Notes: a model not told the origin generated them from the sequence alone. A stretch of 64,000 nucleotides of DNA from Herpetosiphonaceae bacterium (GCA_013538855.1 JABXJS010000279.1:1-64000), one strand, 5' to 3'. Counted from the stretch's first letter, positions 52,594-62,116 are shown. Numbers and translations: made by a program.

Positions 52594-54467
52594 ACGATCA
52601 ACAGCCGAAAATCCTTGGCGGCCGCTTTGTGATCGAGCGGCGGCTCGGCCGCGGCGGCATGGCCACAGTCTATCTGGCGCGCGACCAGCGCCTCAATCGC
52701 CAAGTTGCAATTAAAATACTGCACAACCAATTTGCCAGCGATGATCAGTTTCTCCGACGCTTCAAGCACGAGGCCGACTCCGCCGCACGGCTCAACCATC
52801 CAAACATTGTGCGCGTCTACGATGTCGGCAACGAGGGCAATCTGCAGTACATCGTGATGGAGTACATCGAAGGCGCGGACCTCAAAGAGATCATCGCGCT
52901 CGAAGGCCCGCTGCCGGTCAACCGCACCATTCGCCTCGTGCAGCAGATCGCCGAGGCGCTAGAGGTGGCTCATCAGGCCGGTATGGTCCATCGCGATGTC
53001 AAGCCCCAAAATGTGCTTGTGGATCGCAACGATCAGGTCCACCTTGGCGATTTTGGCATCGCTAAAAGCGACCGCTCATCGGCCTACACTGACCCAGGCA
53101 CAACCTTCGGCACCGCTGACTACTTGGCTCCCGAGCAGGCCCAAGGCCTTGGGGCAACCCCACGCTCCGATGTCTACTCGCTTGGCGTTGTCACCTATGA
53201 GATGCTCACCGGACGCCTGCCGTTCACCGGCGACACGCCGCTGGCGGTGGCCATGCAGCACGTGCAGTCCGCGCCACCGCCGCCGCGCCAGTTCAACCCA
53301 GCTATTCCGCCGCAGCTAGAGACGATCGTGCTGCGTGCGCTCAGCAAAGACCCCGAGCAGCGCCCGGCCTCCGCACGCCAGTTTGCCGAGCTGCTGCGCA
53401 CCTACCGCGAGCGCGGCGATCAGCCAACCATGGCCGTGCCAGCGCAGCCGCACCCAGCCCAATCTCAGCCCTACCGCACGCCCTCTCAGCCTGATGCGCC
53501 TACCGTGATCAACCCAGACACCTACGATGCGTATGGCAACCAGGCGCAGGCATCGCGGCCCGCGCGGCCTTCACAGCCCCGCCGCCAGCCGCTCAATGTG
53601 CCGCCGCCGCTGGCGCAAGACACGCCAGATGGGCCGCCAAAGCGGCGCTCCGGCGGATGCGGCATGTTTGTGCTGGCCTTTCTGCTGCTCATCGGCATCG
53701 CCGGGCTGCTCTACGTGGCCTTGTTCACCGACCTCATCCCACAGGTGCAGCAGCTATTTGGTGGCTCTGGCAACACAGCCGCCCAGCCAACCGCCACCAC
53801 GCCGCCAGGCGAGCCAACGCCAACCGTCGAGCTTGTGGCCGCACCCAATCTGATCGGCCTCACCGAGAACGAAGCGCTGAGCTTGATCCAGCAGCAGGGC
53901 TTCCGCGAGTTTCGCAATCCGCCACGCACAGACCAGGCCCCACGCGCCACGGTCATCGAGCAGGCGATCGCTCCAGACACGCTCGTGCCCAAGGGCAGCG
54001 TGATCACGTTCACCCTCAGCCTTGGCCCCGAGCAGGTGGAGCTGCCAGATCTGACGCGCCAGTCGTTCGACTCGGCGGCGGGCCAACTCGCAGTGCTCGG
54101 CCTGCAAGTACGCAAGGTCGAGGAGCCAAGCACCGCGATCCAGCAGGGCTTTGTCATTCGGCAAAACCCCAATCCGCAGCTCAAGGTTGATAAAGGCAGC
54201 ACGGTGGAGCTGGTCGTCAGCCTAGGCGATGTTATTCGCTTTCCTGGCGTGATCGGCCTCAGCCGCGAGCAGGCGGTAGCGCTCATTCGTGAGAATCCCG
54301 ACCTGATCCTCGATGTCGTCGATGAGCAAGGGCCAGATCAAATACCGAACTTCGATCAGGTTCAGCCCAACCAGGTTGTCAGCGCCACCGCCAATGGCCA
54401 GCCGGTCGAGAATGGCTTCTTTGTGCCGCGCGGCAGCCGCATCGTGCTTGGCGTGCGACGTCCCTAG
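52587..54467 (+). CDS. Ser/Thr protein kinase with PASTA domains (PknB/Stk type)
   Basis: A 626-residue transmembrane kinase. The kinase domain (about 10-275) has GRGGMATVY, the VAIKIL lysine, HRDVKPQN (about 136), GDFGIAK and APEQ. A Pro/Gln-rich linker leads to the membrane segment (MFVLAFLLLIGIAGLLYVALF, about 361-383). Outside are three PASTA domains beginning about residue 420 (APNLIGLTENEAL, LPDLTRQSFDSAA, FPGVIGLSREQAV). PASTA domains bind wall muropeptides and the kinase adjusts growth and division. The ATG at 52587 overlaps the exonuclease gene by 7 bases. Confidence 0.95.
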   Translation: MLDDQQPKILGGRFVIERRLGRGGMATVYLARDQRLNRQVAIKILHNQFASDDQFLRRFKHEADSAARLNHPNIVRVYDVGNEGNLQYIVMEYIEGADLKEIIALEGPLPVNRTIRLVQQIAEALEVAHQAGMVHRDVKPQNVLVDRNDQVHLGDFGIAKSDRSSAYTDPGTTFGTADYLAPEQAQGLGATPRSDVYSLGVVTYEMLTGRLPFTGDTPLAVAMQHVQSAPPPPRQFNPAIPPQLETIVLRALSKDPEQRPASARQFAELLRTYRERGDQPTMAVPAQPHPAQSQPYRTPSQPDAPTVINPDTYDAYGNQAQASRPARPSQPRRQPLNVPPPLAQDTPDGPPKRRSGGCGMFVLAFLLLIGIAGLLYVALFTDLIPQVQQLFGGSGNTAAQPTATTPPGEPTPTVELVAAPNLIGLTENEALSLIQQQGFREFRNPPRTDQAPRATVIEQAIAPDTLVPKGSVITFTLSLGPEQVELPDLTRQSFDSAAGQLAVLGLQVRKVEEPSTAIQQGFVIRQNPNPQLKVDKGSTVELVVSLGDVIRFPGVIGLSREQAVALIRENPDLILDVVDEQGPDQIPNFDQVQPNQVVSATANGQPVENGFFVPRGSRIVLGVRRP

Positions 54468-54578
54468 TTCAACTGGTTGGATCCGCACACCGTGTGCATC
54501 AACAGAGCTACGGCAGCCGTACAGCAGCGCGCTCGATACGGCCGCTTGCGCCACACATGACGCTTAATCAGCCTTCAC

Positions 54579-54611
54579 GCTGCCGCGCTCGCGCTGCCTC
54601 GGCGCGGCAGC
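54579..54611 (+). terminator. Hairpin between kinase and downstream operon
   Basis: GCTGCCGCGC (54579-54588) and its exact complement (54602-54611) enclose a 13-base loop, 112 bases after the kinase stop and 25 bases before the next start. Confidence 0.55.
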
Positions 54612-54635
54612 CCACAGAATACTGGATCTCAACCC

Positions 54636-55049
54636 ATGAGCGACCTTGATCAAAGCCTTGAGCGCCTGTACAGCAACGAGCGCCTCACCGATAATCTGAC
54701 CGATTCAGCCGCACAGACGCTGCTGAAGTGGGCCGAGGAGCGCCTGCGCGGCGGCGCTGCACCAGCCGCTGTGTTTGACGCCATGCGCGCGGTCAATCGC
54801 ACAGGCGCAAGTGATCCTGCGCTGATCAGCGCCAGCGCCCAAGCTGCGCTCCTGCAGCAACTCGCTGGCCAGGCTGACGCCGCTGGGCCAAGCACACCAA
54901 GTGCTAGCGCTCAGCCACCACCGCCTGTGAGTGCACTAGCGCCAGCGCCACTCGCTGCTCGAGCAGCCGACGGTGTGACGACCAGGTTCCGGCTAACGCG
55001 CCCACGCCGCCGCAACTGGATTATTTTTCGCTGGCAGCACAAGGAGTAA
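54636..55049 (+). CDS. Hypothetical protein with helical N-terminus
   Basis: A 137-residue protein. Residues 1-65 form a helical, acidic block (LERLYSNERLTDNLTD, LLKWAEERLRGG); the rest is Pro/Ala-rich linker ending in a basic tail (RLTRPRRRNWIIFRW). No family is recognised and the ribosome-binding site is weak. It lies 9 bases before the PLD gene and is probably co-translated with it, perhaps as a partner. Confidence 0.55.
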   Translation: MSDLDQSLERLYSNERLTDNLTDSAAQTLLKWAEERLRGGAAPAAVFDAMRAVNRTGASDPALISASAQAALLQQLAGQADAAGPSTPSASAQPPPPVSALAPAPLAARAADGVTTRFRLTRPRRRNWIIFRWQHKE

Positions 55050-55058
55050 CAGCAGCAT

Positions 55059-56321
55059 ATGGCCCGACGAACATCGAGCTCACGGTCCACAAAGCAGTCG
55101 AAGTCAGCCACCAAGTCGCGCTCAGGTCGCTCCAGCAGCAAAGCGAAGCCAGTCAAGCTTTGGCAACTGCTGCTGCTGATTGTGCTGATCTGTGCTGGCT
55201 ACCTCTACCAGCAGGGCTATCTCGACCCGTACCTGCATCGGTGGGGCTTAGACAACCTGGCCGCAAAGCCAACCCCCGTCACCGTTGGCAACGATAGCGG
55301 CGGGCCGCAGGTTACGCTCGACAAAGCTGGCGTCTACAGCGGCGCATGGTATCAGGCGTACTTCACCCACCCGGTCTACCCCGACTCAGACGAAAACCAC
55401 CACGGCGGCGTTGATGCGGCGATAGTCGCCGACTTCGCCAGCGCCCAGCAGTCGATTAAGCTCGCCGCCTTTGACTTTGACCTGCCCTCGCTAACTCAGG
55501 CCCTGCTGCAAGCCAAGCAGCGCGGCGTTACGGTGCAGATGGTCGTTGATGATGAAAATCTTGAGTCAGCCGAGGTGGCCGATGCGATGGGCCAGCTTGA
55601 AAAAGCCGGCGTCGGCGTCACCTACGATAGCCGACCAGCCTTTATGCACAACAAGATCATCGTGATTGACGATCGCGTGCTCTGGACCGGCTCGATGAAC
55701 CTTACCGTCAACGGCGTCTATCGCAACGACAACAACATGATCCGCACGACGGTTGAGCCGCTGGTGCAAAACTATGTCCAGCGCTTCAGCGATCTGTTCG
55801 CTGGCCGCATGGGTTCGTCCGCGCCAGCCAACACGCCCAACCCGCGCCTAGAGCTAGCGAACGGCGCGAGCATCGAGACCTATTTCTCGCCCTCCGACGG
55901 CGTGCAGCCGCACATCTTAGATGCGCTGCGCAGCGCCAAACAGTCGGTCGATGTGCTGGCCTTCTCGTTCACCGACGACGAGACCGCCCAAGAGCTGATT
56001 GGGCTGCATCAGGCTGGCGTCGATGTGCGGCTGGTGATGGAGAAGCGCTCCATCCAAGGCACTGGCTCAGAATATGCTACGCTTGAGGCAGCAGGTATTC
56101 CGAGCTACCCCGACGGCAACTGCTATGTTGCCCACAACAAGGTGATGATTATTGATCAGCGTATCGTCATCACTGGCTCGTACAATTTCACCGGCTCGGC
56201 GGAAAAAAGCAACGACGAAAATCTCTTGATTATCAACGACCCTGATCTCGCCCAACACTATCACGCCGAGTTCGAGCGCCTGCTCAACGCGGCCCAGAAT
56301 CCACGCCAGTGTGGACGCTAG
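55059..56321 (+). CDS. Membrane-anchored phospholipase D-like protein
   Basis: A 420-residue protein. A Ser/Lys-rich basic lead and a membrane anchor (LWQLLLLIVLICAGYLY, about 33-50) place the rest outside. Two HKD half-sites are present: HNKIIVID (about 197) followed by TGSMN, and HNKVMIID (about 359) followed by TGSYNF. So both halves of the active site are intact. The family includes phospholipases, cardiolipin synthases and nucleases, so the substrate is uncertain. AAGGAG precedes the ATG. The next gene, a GT4, begins 3 bases after its stop. Confidence 0.9.
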   Translation: MARRTSSSRSTKQSKSATKSRSGRSSSKAKPVKLWQLLLLIVLICAGYLYQQGYLDPYLHRWGLDNLAAKPTPVTVGNDSGGPQVTLDKAGVYSGAWYQAYFTHPVYPDSDENHHGGVDAAIVADFASAQQSIKLAAFDFDLPSLTQALLQAKQRGVTVQMVVDDENLESAEVADAMGQLEKAGVGVTYDSRPAFMHNKIIVIDDRVLWTGSMNLTVNGVYRNDNNMIRTTVEPLVQNYVQRFSDLFAGRMGSSAPANTPNPRLELANGASIETYFSPSDGVQPHILDALRSAKQSVDVLAFSFTDDETAQELIGLHQAGVDVRLVMEKRSIQGTGSEYATLEAAGIPSYPDGNCYVAHNKVMIIDQRIVITGSYNFTGSAEKSNDENLLIINDPDLAQHYHAEFERLLNAAQNPRQCGR

Positions 56322-56324
56322 CCT

Positions 56325-57581
56325 ATGCACGCACTGTATGTTATCCAGCGCTACTATCCCTACCAAGGCGGCTCCGAGCTGGTCTGCCAAGTGCTCGCCG
56401 AGCGCCTCGCCGCCGAGGGCAACGATGTAACGGTGTGGACCACCGATGCCTGGGATCTCGATCACTTCTGGGCTGCCGGGCGCAGAGTTGTGCGCTCGCT
56501 CTCCGAGCATCACAATGGTGTCAACATCCAGCGCTTTCCGGTTAAGCGCGTGCCTGGCCCGCCGATCATCTATCCTGTGCTGCGCCGTGCGATGGTGGAG
56601 CTGGGCCGCCTGCCGGGCACAGCCAAGCTCTTGCTGCAGCTAGCCCAGATCACACCGCAGGTGCCAGAGTTCAAGCGCGCGCTGGCGATGACGCCACAGC
56701 GCTTTGATTTCATTCATAGCGCGAATATCACGCTCGATTTTATGCTTATTCCTGCCTGGCGCTATGCCCGGAAGCACGGCGTGCCGCACATCATCACGCC
56801 CTATGTGCACCTCGGCGTGCCTGATGACCGCTCGCTCGTGCGCTACTACACTATGCCGCACCACGTGGAGATTATGAAAACCTCTGATCGCGTTATTGTT
56901 CAAACACCATCGGAGGAGGCGTACCTGCGCAAGCTCGGCATACCGCAAGCTATTATGCGTTGTATCGGCGTTGGCGTAGAGCCTGCCGAGCTACAGGGCG
57001 GCGATGCTGAGCGCTTCCGCCAAGAGACTGGTATCCACGAGCCATTTGTGCTCTCGATCGGCACACTGGCACGCGATAAAGGCACGCTTGATCTGATTAG
57101 CGCCATGCAGCAGCTCTGGCAGCAGGGTCGCCACGAGCGACTGGTGCTCATCGGCACGCCCATGGCCCACTTCGAGAGCGCCTGGGATGTCTTGCCGAGC
57201 CACATTCGCGAGCGCATCCATATTTTTCCGCGCGCCGCCGAAGCCCGCAAGCGCGATGCCCTGGCCGCCGCCAGCGTGTTCGCTATGCCTTCGCGCACCG
57301 ACTCGTTTGGCATCGTGTACCTTGAGGCTTGGCTCTATCATCTGCCGGTGATCGGCGCGTACGCTGGCGGCGTGCCCGATGTGATCACAGACGGCGAAAC
57401 TGGCTTTCTGGTGCCCTTTGGCGATGAGCGCGCGCTCGCACAGCGCCTGGCCCAACTCTTGGATGATCGTCAACTGGCACAGCGCATGGGCGCTGCTGGT
57501 CATCAGCATACGCTCAAGCACCTGACCTGGCAGGTCAAGTACCGTCAAATTCGCAATGTGTATGCCGAGCTTGTTGAATAG
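56325..57581 (+). CDS. Family 4 glycosyltransferase
   Basis: A 418-residue GT-B enzyme. The N-terminal Rossmann half begins VIQRYYPYQGGSELVCQVLAERL. The C-terminal half has LSIGTLARDKGTLDLISA, the MPSRTDSFGIVYLEAW segment with the E-x7-E-type donor site, and GGVPDVITDGETGFLV. It transfers a sugar from a nucleotide donor to an unknown acceptor. It starts 3 bases after the PLD-like gene and precedes a lipase-like gene, which hints at glycolipid work (inference). Confidence 0.92.
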   Translation: MHALYVIQRYYPYQGGSELVCQVLAERLAAEGNDVTVWTTDAWDLDHFWAAGRRVVRSLSEHHNGVNIQRFPVKRVPGPPIIYPVLRRAMVELGRLPGTAKLLLQLAQITPQVPEFKRALAMTPQRFDFIHSANITLDFMLIPAWRYARKHGVPHIITPYVHLGVPDDRSLVRYYTMPHHVEIMKTSDRVIVQTPSEEAYLRKLGIPQAIMRCIGVGVEPAELQGGDAERFRQETGIHEPFVLSIGTLARDKGTLDLISAMQQLWQQGRHERLVLIGTPMAHFESAWDVLPSHIRERIHIFPRAAEARKRDALAAASVFAMPSRTDSFGIVYLEAWLYHLPVIGAYAGGVPDVITDGETGFLVPFGDERALAQRLAQLLDDRQLAQRMGAAGHQHTLKHLTWQVKYRQIRNVYAELVE

Positions 57582-57611
57582 CAATCGCTCATCTATGCAA
57601 AAGGAGCATCC

Positions 57612-58448
57612 ATGACCGACTATCAATCTGCAACCTGGAGTGGCGTCAAGGGGCTAGCCCTGTTCTATGAGGCATGGCTGCCCGAGCATCCCCGTGCGGA
57701 CATTGTGCTGGTTCACGGCTACGCCGAGCATAGCGGGCGCTATAAACATGTGATCGAGGCGCTCATCGGCGACGGCTACGCCGTCTGGACCTACGATCAT
57801 CGAGGGCATGGCCGCTCCGAGGGCACGCGCGGCCTCAGCGAGCGCTTTGAGTACCTGGTGATGGATCTGAGCGAGTTTGTGCGCATGGTGCGCAGCCGCA
57901 ATGCGGGGCGTCCGATCTTTATGCTTGGCCACAGCATGGGCGGCCTTGTGAGCACTGTGTATGCCCTCGACTACAGCCACAATCTGGCTGGACTCATCCT
58001 GAGCAGCCCAGCGTTTAAGGTCGACGAGCACACGCCACTGCCGCTGCTGTGGATATCGGAGCTGATCAGCGCGTGGCTGCCGCACTTGCCAACGTTGCCC
58101 TTCGACAACTCCGGCATCAGCCGCGATGAGGCCGTGCGCGCCGCCTACCTCAATGATCCGCTCAACTATATCGGCCCAGTCAAGGCGCGCATGGGTCGCG
58201 AGCTGTGGGAGGGCACGCAGATTGTCCATGCACGGGCACAAGAAATCAGCCTGCCAGTCCTGGTGACCATCGGCGAACAAGACCCGATCGCCAGCCCAGT
58301 TGGCACGGCTGATATGTTTTCACGGTTCAGCGCTGCCGATAAAACGCTTCAGCGCTACCCAGATGCGTACCACGAGGTGCTCAATGAGCCAGAGCAGCAC
58401 GACATGCTGGCGCTGATTCGCACGTGGCTAGCCGAACGCCTAGCGTAG
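57612..58448 (+). CDS. Monoacylglycerol lipase-like alpha/beta hydrolase
   Basis: A 278-residue protein of the serine aminopeptidase S33/monoglyceride lipase type. VHGYAEHSGRY is the oxyanion strand, GHSMGG (about 107-112) the nucleophile elbow, GEQDPIASP the acid and DAYHEVLNEPE the His. AAAAGGAG stands before the ATG. It likely cleaves monoacylglycerols or lysolipids. It closes the PLD-GT4 operon and is followed by a convergent receiver gene. Confidence 0.9.
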   Translation: MTDYQSATWSGVKGLALFYEAWLPEHPRADIVLVHGYAEHSGRYKHVIEALIGDGYAVWTYDHRGHGRSEGTRGLSERFEYLVMDLSEFVRMVRSRNAGRPIFMLGHSMGGLVSTVYALDYSHNLAGLILSSPAFKVDEHTPLPLLWISELISAWLPHLPTLPFDNSGISRDEAVRAAYLNDPLNYIGPVKARMGRELWEGTQIVHARAQEISLPVLVTIGEQDPIASPVGTADMFSRFSAADKTLQRYPDAYHEVLNEPEQHDMLALIRTWLAERLA

Positions 58449-58452
58449 CCAG

Positions 58453-58818
58453 CTACGAGACAAACGTTGTATGGCCACGATTGTAGAGCATCATCTGGCG
58501 CACCATCTCAAATGAGAGCGGCTTCGGCAGCACCAGATCGGCAGCATAGCGCTCCTGCGTATTGGGCAGATGCGATAGCACCACCACCTTCGTGCGCTTG
58601 GACACGGCGCGCACTGTCTCGATTAGCGCACTGATGCGCCCTCCAGGCAGCTGCGCGTCGATGAGCACGTAGTCAAAAATAACCGCATCCAAGAAGTTTT
58701 GGGTGCGGGAAGCATCTTCAGCAGACCAAACATAGCGGTATCCAAGCGCATGAAAAAGCGACATAGTCATATCACGCGCCTGACGATGGGGATCAGCAAT
58801 TAAAATAGCCGGAGGCAT
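58453..58818 (-). CDS. Stand-alone receiver domain protein
   Basis: A 121-residue receiver. ILIADPHRQ has one acidic residue where two are usual. The phospho-acceptor is in YVLIDAQLPGG, the switch Ser in VVVLSHLP and the Lys in LVLPKPLS. It lacks an output domain. A TATAAT on the minus strand at 58868-58863 may be its -10; the ribosome-binding site is poor. No partner kinase is adjacent. Confidence 0.8.
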   Translation of the reverse strand: MPPAILIADPHRQARDMTMSLFHALGYRYVWSAEDASRTQNFLDAVIFDYVLIDAQLPGGRISALIETVRAVSKRTKVVVLSHLPNTQERYAADLVLPKPLSFEMVRQMMLYNRGHTTFVS

Positions 58819-59006
58819 GAATATCTAACCCTACGAATATAGATAGTATGAAAGCGTGTTTTATTATACCATCACGCTGCAATCTAGCACTATGCTCTTT
58901 TGAACGTGCTAGGCAGCGCTGCAGTGGATCACAACCTACAGCTTTGACAAGCACACCACACGCTCCTATCATACGCTGAACAAGCCATTCAAGAGGAGGA
59001 TCTGCG

Positions 59007-60572
59007 ATGTTTTTTGATCGCACCGCCGGAATCTTACTACACCCAACCTCGCTGCCTGGGCGCTACGGCATCGGGGACCTCGGTGTTGAAGCATATCAGT
59101 TCATCGACTGGCTCCACGCCGCCGGTGTTCGCACCTGGCAGATTCTGCCACTCGGCCCCACGGGCTACGGCGACTCGCCCTACCAGTGCTTCTCGGCCTT
59201 CGCCGGCAATCCGCTGTTGATCAGCCCCGACTATCTCGGGCGGCTCAACCTGCTGGCGCAGTGGGACCTTGAGAAGCTGCCGCAGTTCGCCGACGAGTAT
59301 GTCGACTACGGCGCGGTGATCGAGGCCAAGATGCCACTGCTGCGCCTCGCCTTCGATAACTTCAAGGCGCAGGCCGCAAACGCCGAGTTCGAGCAGTTCT
59401 GCGCGCAAGAGCAGTCCTGGCTCAATGACTTCGCCTTGTTCATGGCCTGCAAAGCCTTCCACAACGGCGCGGCCTGGACCACCTGGGATCAGCAGATCGC
59501 CCTGCGTGAAAACAGCGCTGTTGCCCTGTGGACAGACAAGCTCGCCGATGATGTGCAGTTCCAGAAGTTTCTCCAGTGGGTCTTTTTCCAGCAGTGGGGC
59601 GAGCTAAAGGCCTACGCCAACAACAAGGGCATCAGCATCATCGGCGATGTGCCCATCTTTGTGGCCCACGACAGCGCCGATGTTTGGGCCAACCGCGAGC
59701 TGTTTCTGCTCGACGAGCAAGGCGAGCCGATTGAGATCGCCGGTGTGCCGCCGGACTACTTCTCCGCCACCGGCCAGCGCTGGGGCAACCCGCTCTACCG
59801 CTGGGACACCATGGAGCGCATGGGCTTTCCCTGGTGGCGCGACCGCATCAGCGCCACGCTGCGCACTGTCGATATCGTGCGCCTGGATCACTTCCGCGGC
59901 TTTGCTGGCTTCTGGTCGGTGCCAGCCTCCGAGCCAACGGCGATGAACGGCGCATGGCGGCGCGCCCCAGGCTTTGCGCTGTTCCGCGCCCTGCGCGACG
60001 AACTAGGCGAGCTGCCACTGATCGCCGAGGACCTCGGCGTGATTACGCCGGATGTCGAGGCGCTGCGCGACACGTTTGACCTGCCCGGCATGCGCATTCT
60101 CCAGTTCGCCTTTACCGATCGCGCCAGCAAGTCGGCCTTCCTGCCACACAACTTTGTGCCCAACACCGTCGCCTACAGCGGCTCGCACGACAACGACACC
60201 ACGCGCGGCTGGTACAACGCCGCCTCGCCAGAGGAGCAGCATCGCGCCCGGCGCTATCTCAACGCCAGCGCTGATGAGATTGTCTGGGCCATGCTGCGCG
60301 CACTCTATGCCTCCGTCGCCAACACCATCGTCATTCCCATGCAAGATGCGCTGGACCTAGGCACCGAGGCGCGCATGAACCGCCCAGGCCAGCTCGGCGG
60401 CAACTGGACATGGCGCGTGCAGCCCACGCAGCTCTCGCCCGAGCTAGCCCAGGCGCTCTACGATCTTGCTGACACCTATGGGCGACTCGACCATCCGGAC
60501 TTCCAGGCCGAGCCTGATCCGAACGCACCGCCCTACTTCGATATCAGCGACATCGTCGGTGGAACACTATGA
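59007..60572 (+). CDS. malQ: 4-alpha-glucanotransferase (amylomaltase, MalQ)
   Basis: A 521-residue GH77 enzyme. It moves alpha-1,4-glucan chains between maltodextrins. Family marks are AGILLHPTSLPGRYGIGDLG at the start, GDVPIFVAHDSADVWAN, the nucleophile Asp in VRLDHFRGF (about 293), the acid/base Glu in IAEDLG (about 340) and the third Asp in SHDNDT (about 394). GAGGAGG precedes the ATG. No other glycogen genes are near. It overlaps the next gene by 4 bases (ATGA). Confidence 0.96.
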   Translation: MFFDRTAGILLHPTSLPGRYGIGDLGVEAYQFIDWLHAAGVRTWQILPLGPTGYGDSPYQCFSAFAGNPLLISPDYLGRLNLLAQWDLEKLPQFADEYVDYGAVIEAKMPLLRLAFDNFKAQAANAEFEQFCAQEQSWLNDFALFMACKAFHNGAAWTTWDQQIALRENSAVALWTDKLADDVQFQKFLQWVFFQQWGELKAYANNKGISIIGDVPIFVAHDSADVWANRELFLLDEQGEPIEIAGVPPDYFSATGQRWGNPLYRWDTMERMGFPWWRDRISATLRTVDIVRLDHFRGFAGFWSVPASEPTAMNGAWRRAPGFALFRALRDELGELPLIAEDLGVITPDVEALRDTFDLPGMRILQFAFTDRASKSAFLPHNFVPNTVAYSGSHDNDTTRGWYNAASPEEQHRARRYLNASADEIVWAMLRALYASVANTIVIPMQDALDLGTEARMNRPGQLGGNWTWRVQPTQLSPELAQALYDLADTYGRLDHPDFQAEPDPNAPPYFDISDIVGGTL

Positions 60573-60904
60573 GATCGCAACAGAGCTGGCTGATTCCGGT
60601 TGGCGTGCTGATCGCACTGCTCATTCTGCAGCGCCAGATCTACCATCTGCCGCCGGTGGTGCGCGCAGTGCTTGGCCTCGTCGGCGCAGGCTGGATCATG
60701 CAGCAGGGGCTGCTGACCATGCGCCAGCAGCCCCGCCGCGGCAGCTCAGGCCAGACGGTGCAGTACTGGCGCGGCCAGCGCTATGTTCTAGATAACCCCC
60801 AGCCAACGCGCTCGGCACCAAGCCTCCAGACAGCGATTGGCATTGGGTATATCGCTATCGGCGGCCTAATCGCCGTGGCGCTGGTCTGGAGTTTTATCGC
60901 CTAG
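60569..60904 (+). CDS. Small membrane protein of unknown function
   Basis: A 111-residue protein with hydrophobic segments at about 8-20, 30-50 and 88-109 (LIPVGVLIALLIL, AVLGLVGAGWIMQQGL, IGYIAIGGLIAVALVWSF). A polar loop with QYWRGQRYVLD lies between the last two. It starts within the malQ stop codon (ATGA), so it is coupled to malQ. No family is recognised. Confidence 0.7.
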   Translation: MRSQQSWLIPVGVLIALLILQRQIYHLPPVVRAVLGLVGAGWIMQQGLLTMRQQPRRGSSGQTVQYWRGQRYVLDNPQPTRSAPSLQTAIGIGYIAIGGLIAVALVWSFIA

Positions 60905-60923
60905 CCAGCAGTCAAACAAGCAA

Positions 60924-60959
60924 CACCACGGGGCCTACATTGCGTCAGATCCCGTGGTG
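60924..60959 (+). terminator. Hairpin after the malQ operon
   Basis: CACCACGGG (60924-60932) and its complement (60951-60959) with an 18-base loop begin 20 bases after the stop; T-rich TGTCTTGCTT follows. Confidence 0.55.
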
Positions 60960-61048
60960 CTGTCTTGCTTCGCCAAGTATAATACAGCTACATCTTGATC
61001 TTGCCGCTCAGGCATTGCGTCGCTTTGCTTCGGAAAAGGATACTGCAT

Positions 61049-62116
61049 ATGCATGCAGCGAAACCAGCATTGTCATTGCAGGGGGAACATCGCATCTATC
61101 TTAGCCTCGCACCAGGTATCGGGGCCACACGGCGATTGCTTACCGATGCACAGCGCTTGCTCACGGAAGGCTACCGCGTCGAGCTGTCATTTCGCGCCCA
61201 AACCGACGATCTCAGTAGCTTTGCCAAAGGCTTGCAGGTTGCACCGCTGTGCCAAGAGCATATCCAAGGCCGCAGCATCGAAGCGCTCGATCTTGATGCA
61301 GTCATCGCCGATCCACCGCAAATTATGCTCCTCGGCAATCTGGCCTATCAGCTTGGCCTACCGAGCAATCCAACCGAGCCGCTCACCGTGGTCGAGCGCC
61401 TGCGCGATGCCGGTATCGCGGTCTGGTCCACGCTCTACGCCTATAATCTCAGCACGATCGCGCCCATCTACGAGCGCCTAACAGCACAGCCGCTCGATGT
61501 GGTGATTCCCGAGACAGCCATCGATCAGGCCAATGATATCGTGTTCATTGACCCTGATCCCGATGAGATTCTGCGGCTGCTTGATGCCGGTGTGCTGATG
61601 TCGATGGCACAGGCCAGCATCGCCCGCCAGACCATCTTTCGCCGTGATGTGCTCACCCAGCTGCGCGCCGCCACCCACGCCCTGCTCGAGATTCACCGCC
61701 CAATCAACGACAACAGCCAGCGCCCAATTTGGATGGTCTGCATCGGCTTTAATCCCAACACCATCTATATGCTCCAGCGCGCCGCTGATGTGGCCCACGG
61801 CATGGGCGCGCTGCTGCTAGGATTGCATGTGCGCCCGCCAGGCGGCGGCTCCAGCGGCTACGAGCTGACCATGCGCGAGCATCTTGAGTATGCCGAAGAC
61901 CTGTGCAATGAGGTGGTCGTCGTCGAAGAAAAAGATGTCGCCACTGCCATGATCAACGTCGCCCATGAGTACGGCGTAACCGGCATCTTTCTTGGTCGTC
62001 CGGTCTTCTCGCGCTGGAGTGAACTGCGCGGTAGCTCGCTGCTGCACAAGCTGATCAACAACGATCGCACCATCGATTTGTTTGTGCTCTCCGACGCGCC
62101 GACCATGTCGCACTAG
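61049..62116 (+). CDS. KdpD N-domain-like protein with universal-stress (USP) domain
   Basis: A 355-residue protein that looks like the cytosolic front part of the KdpD sensor (KdpD domain about 14-215, USP-like domain about 230-350) without the kinase. The Walker A of KdpD (APGVGKT) reads APGIGAT (21-27): the Lys is Ala. Other KdpD segments remain (LTEGYRVELSF, RRDVLTQLRAATHA). The USP part has VCIGFNPNTIYMLQRAADVAHG. It may bind nucleotide weakly or signal in another way. The ATG at 61049 follows AAAAGGA. No kdpFABC genes are near. Confidence 0.8.
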   Translation: MHAAKPALSLQGEHRIYLSLAPGIGATRRLLTDAQRLLTEGYRVELSFRAQTDDLSSFAKGLQVAPLCQEHIQGRSIEALDLDAVIADPPQIMLLGNLAYQLGLPSNPTEPLTVVERLRDAGIAVWSTLYAYNLSTIAPIYERLTAQPLDVVIPETAIDQANDIVFIDPDPDEILRLLDAGVLMSMAQASIARQTIFRRDVLTQLRAATHALLEIHRPINDNSQRPIWMVCIGFNPNTIYMLQRAADVAHGMGALLLGLHVRPPGGGSSGYELTMREHLEYAEDLCNEVVVVEEKDVATAMINVAHEYGVTGIFLGRPVFSRWSELRGSSLLHKLINNDRTIDLFVLSDAPTMSH

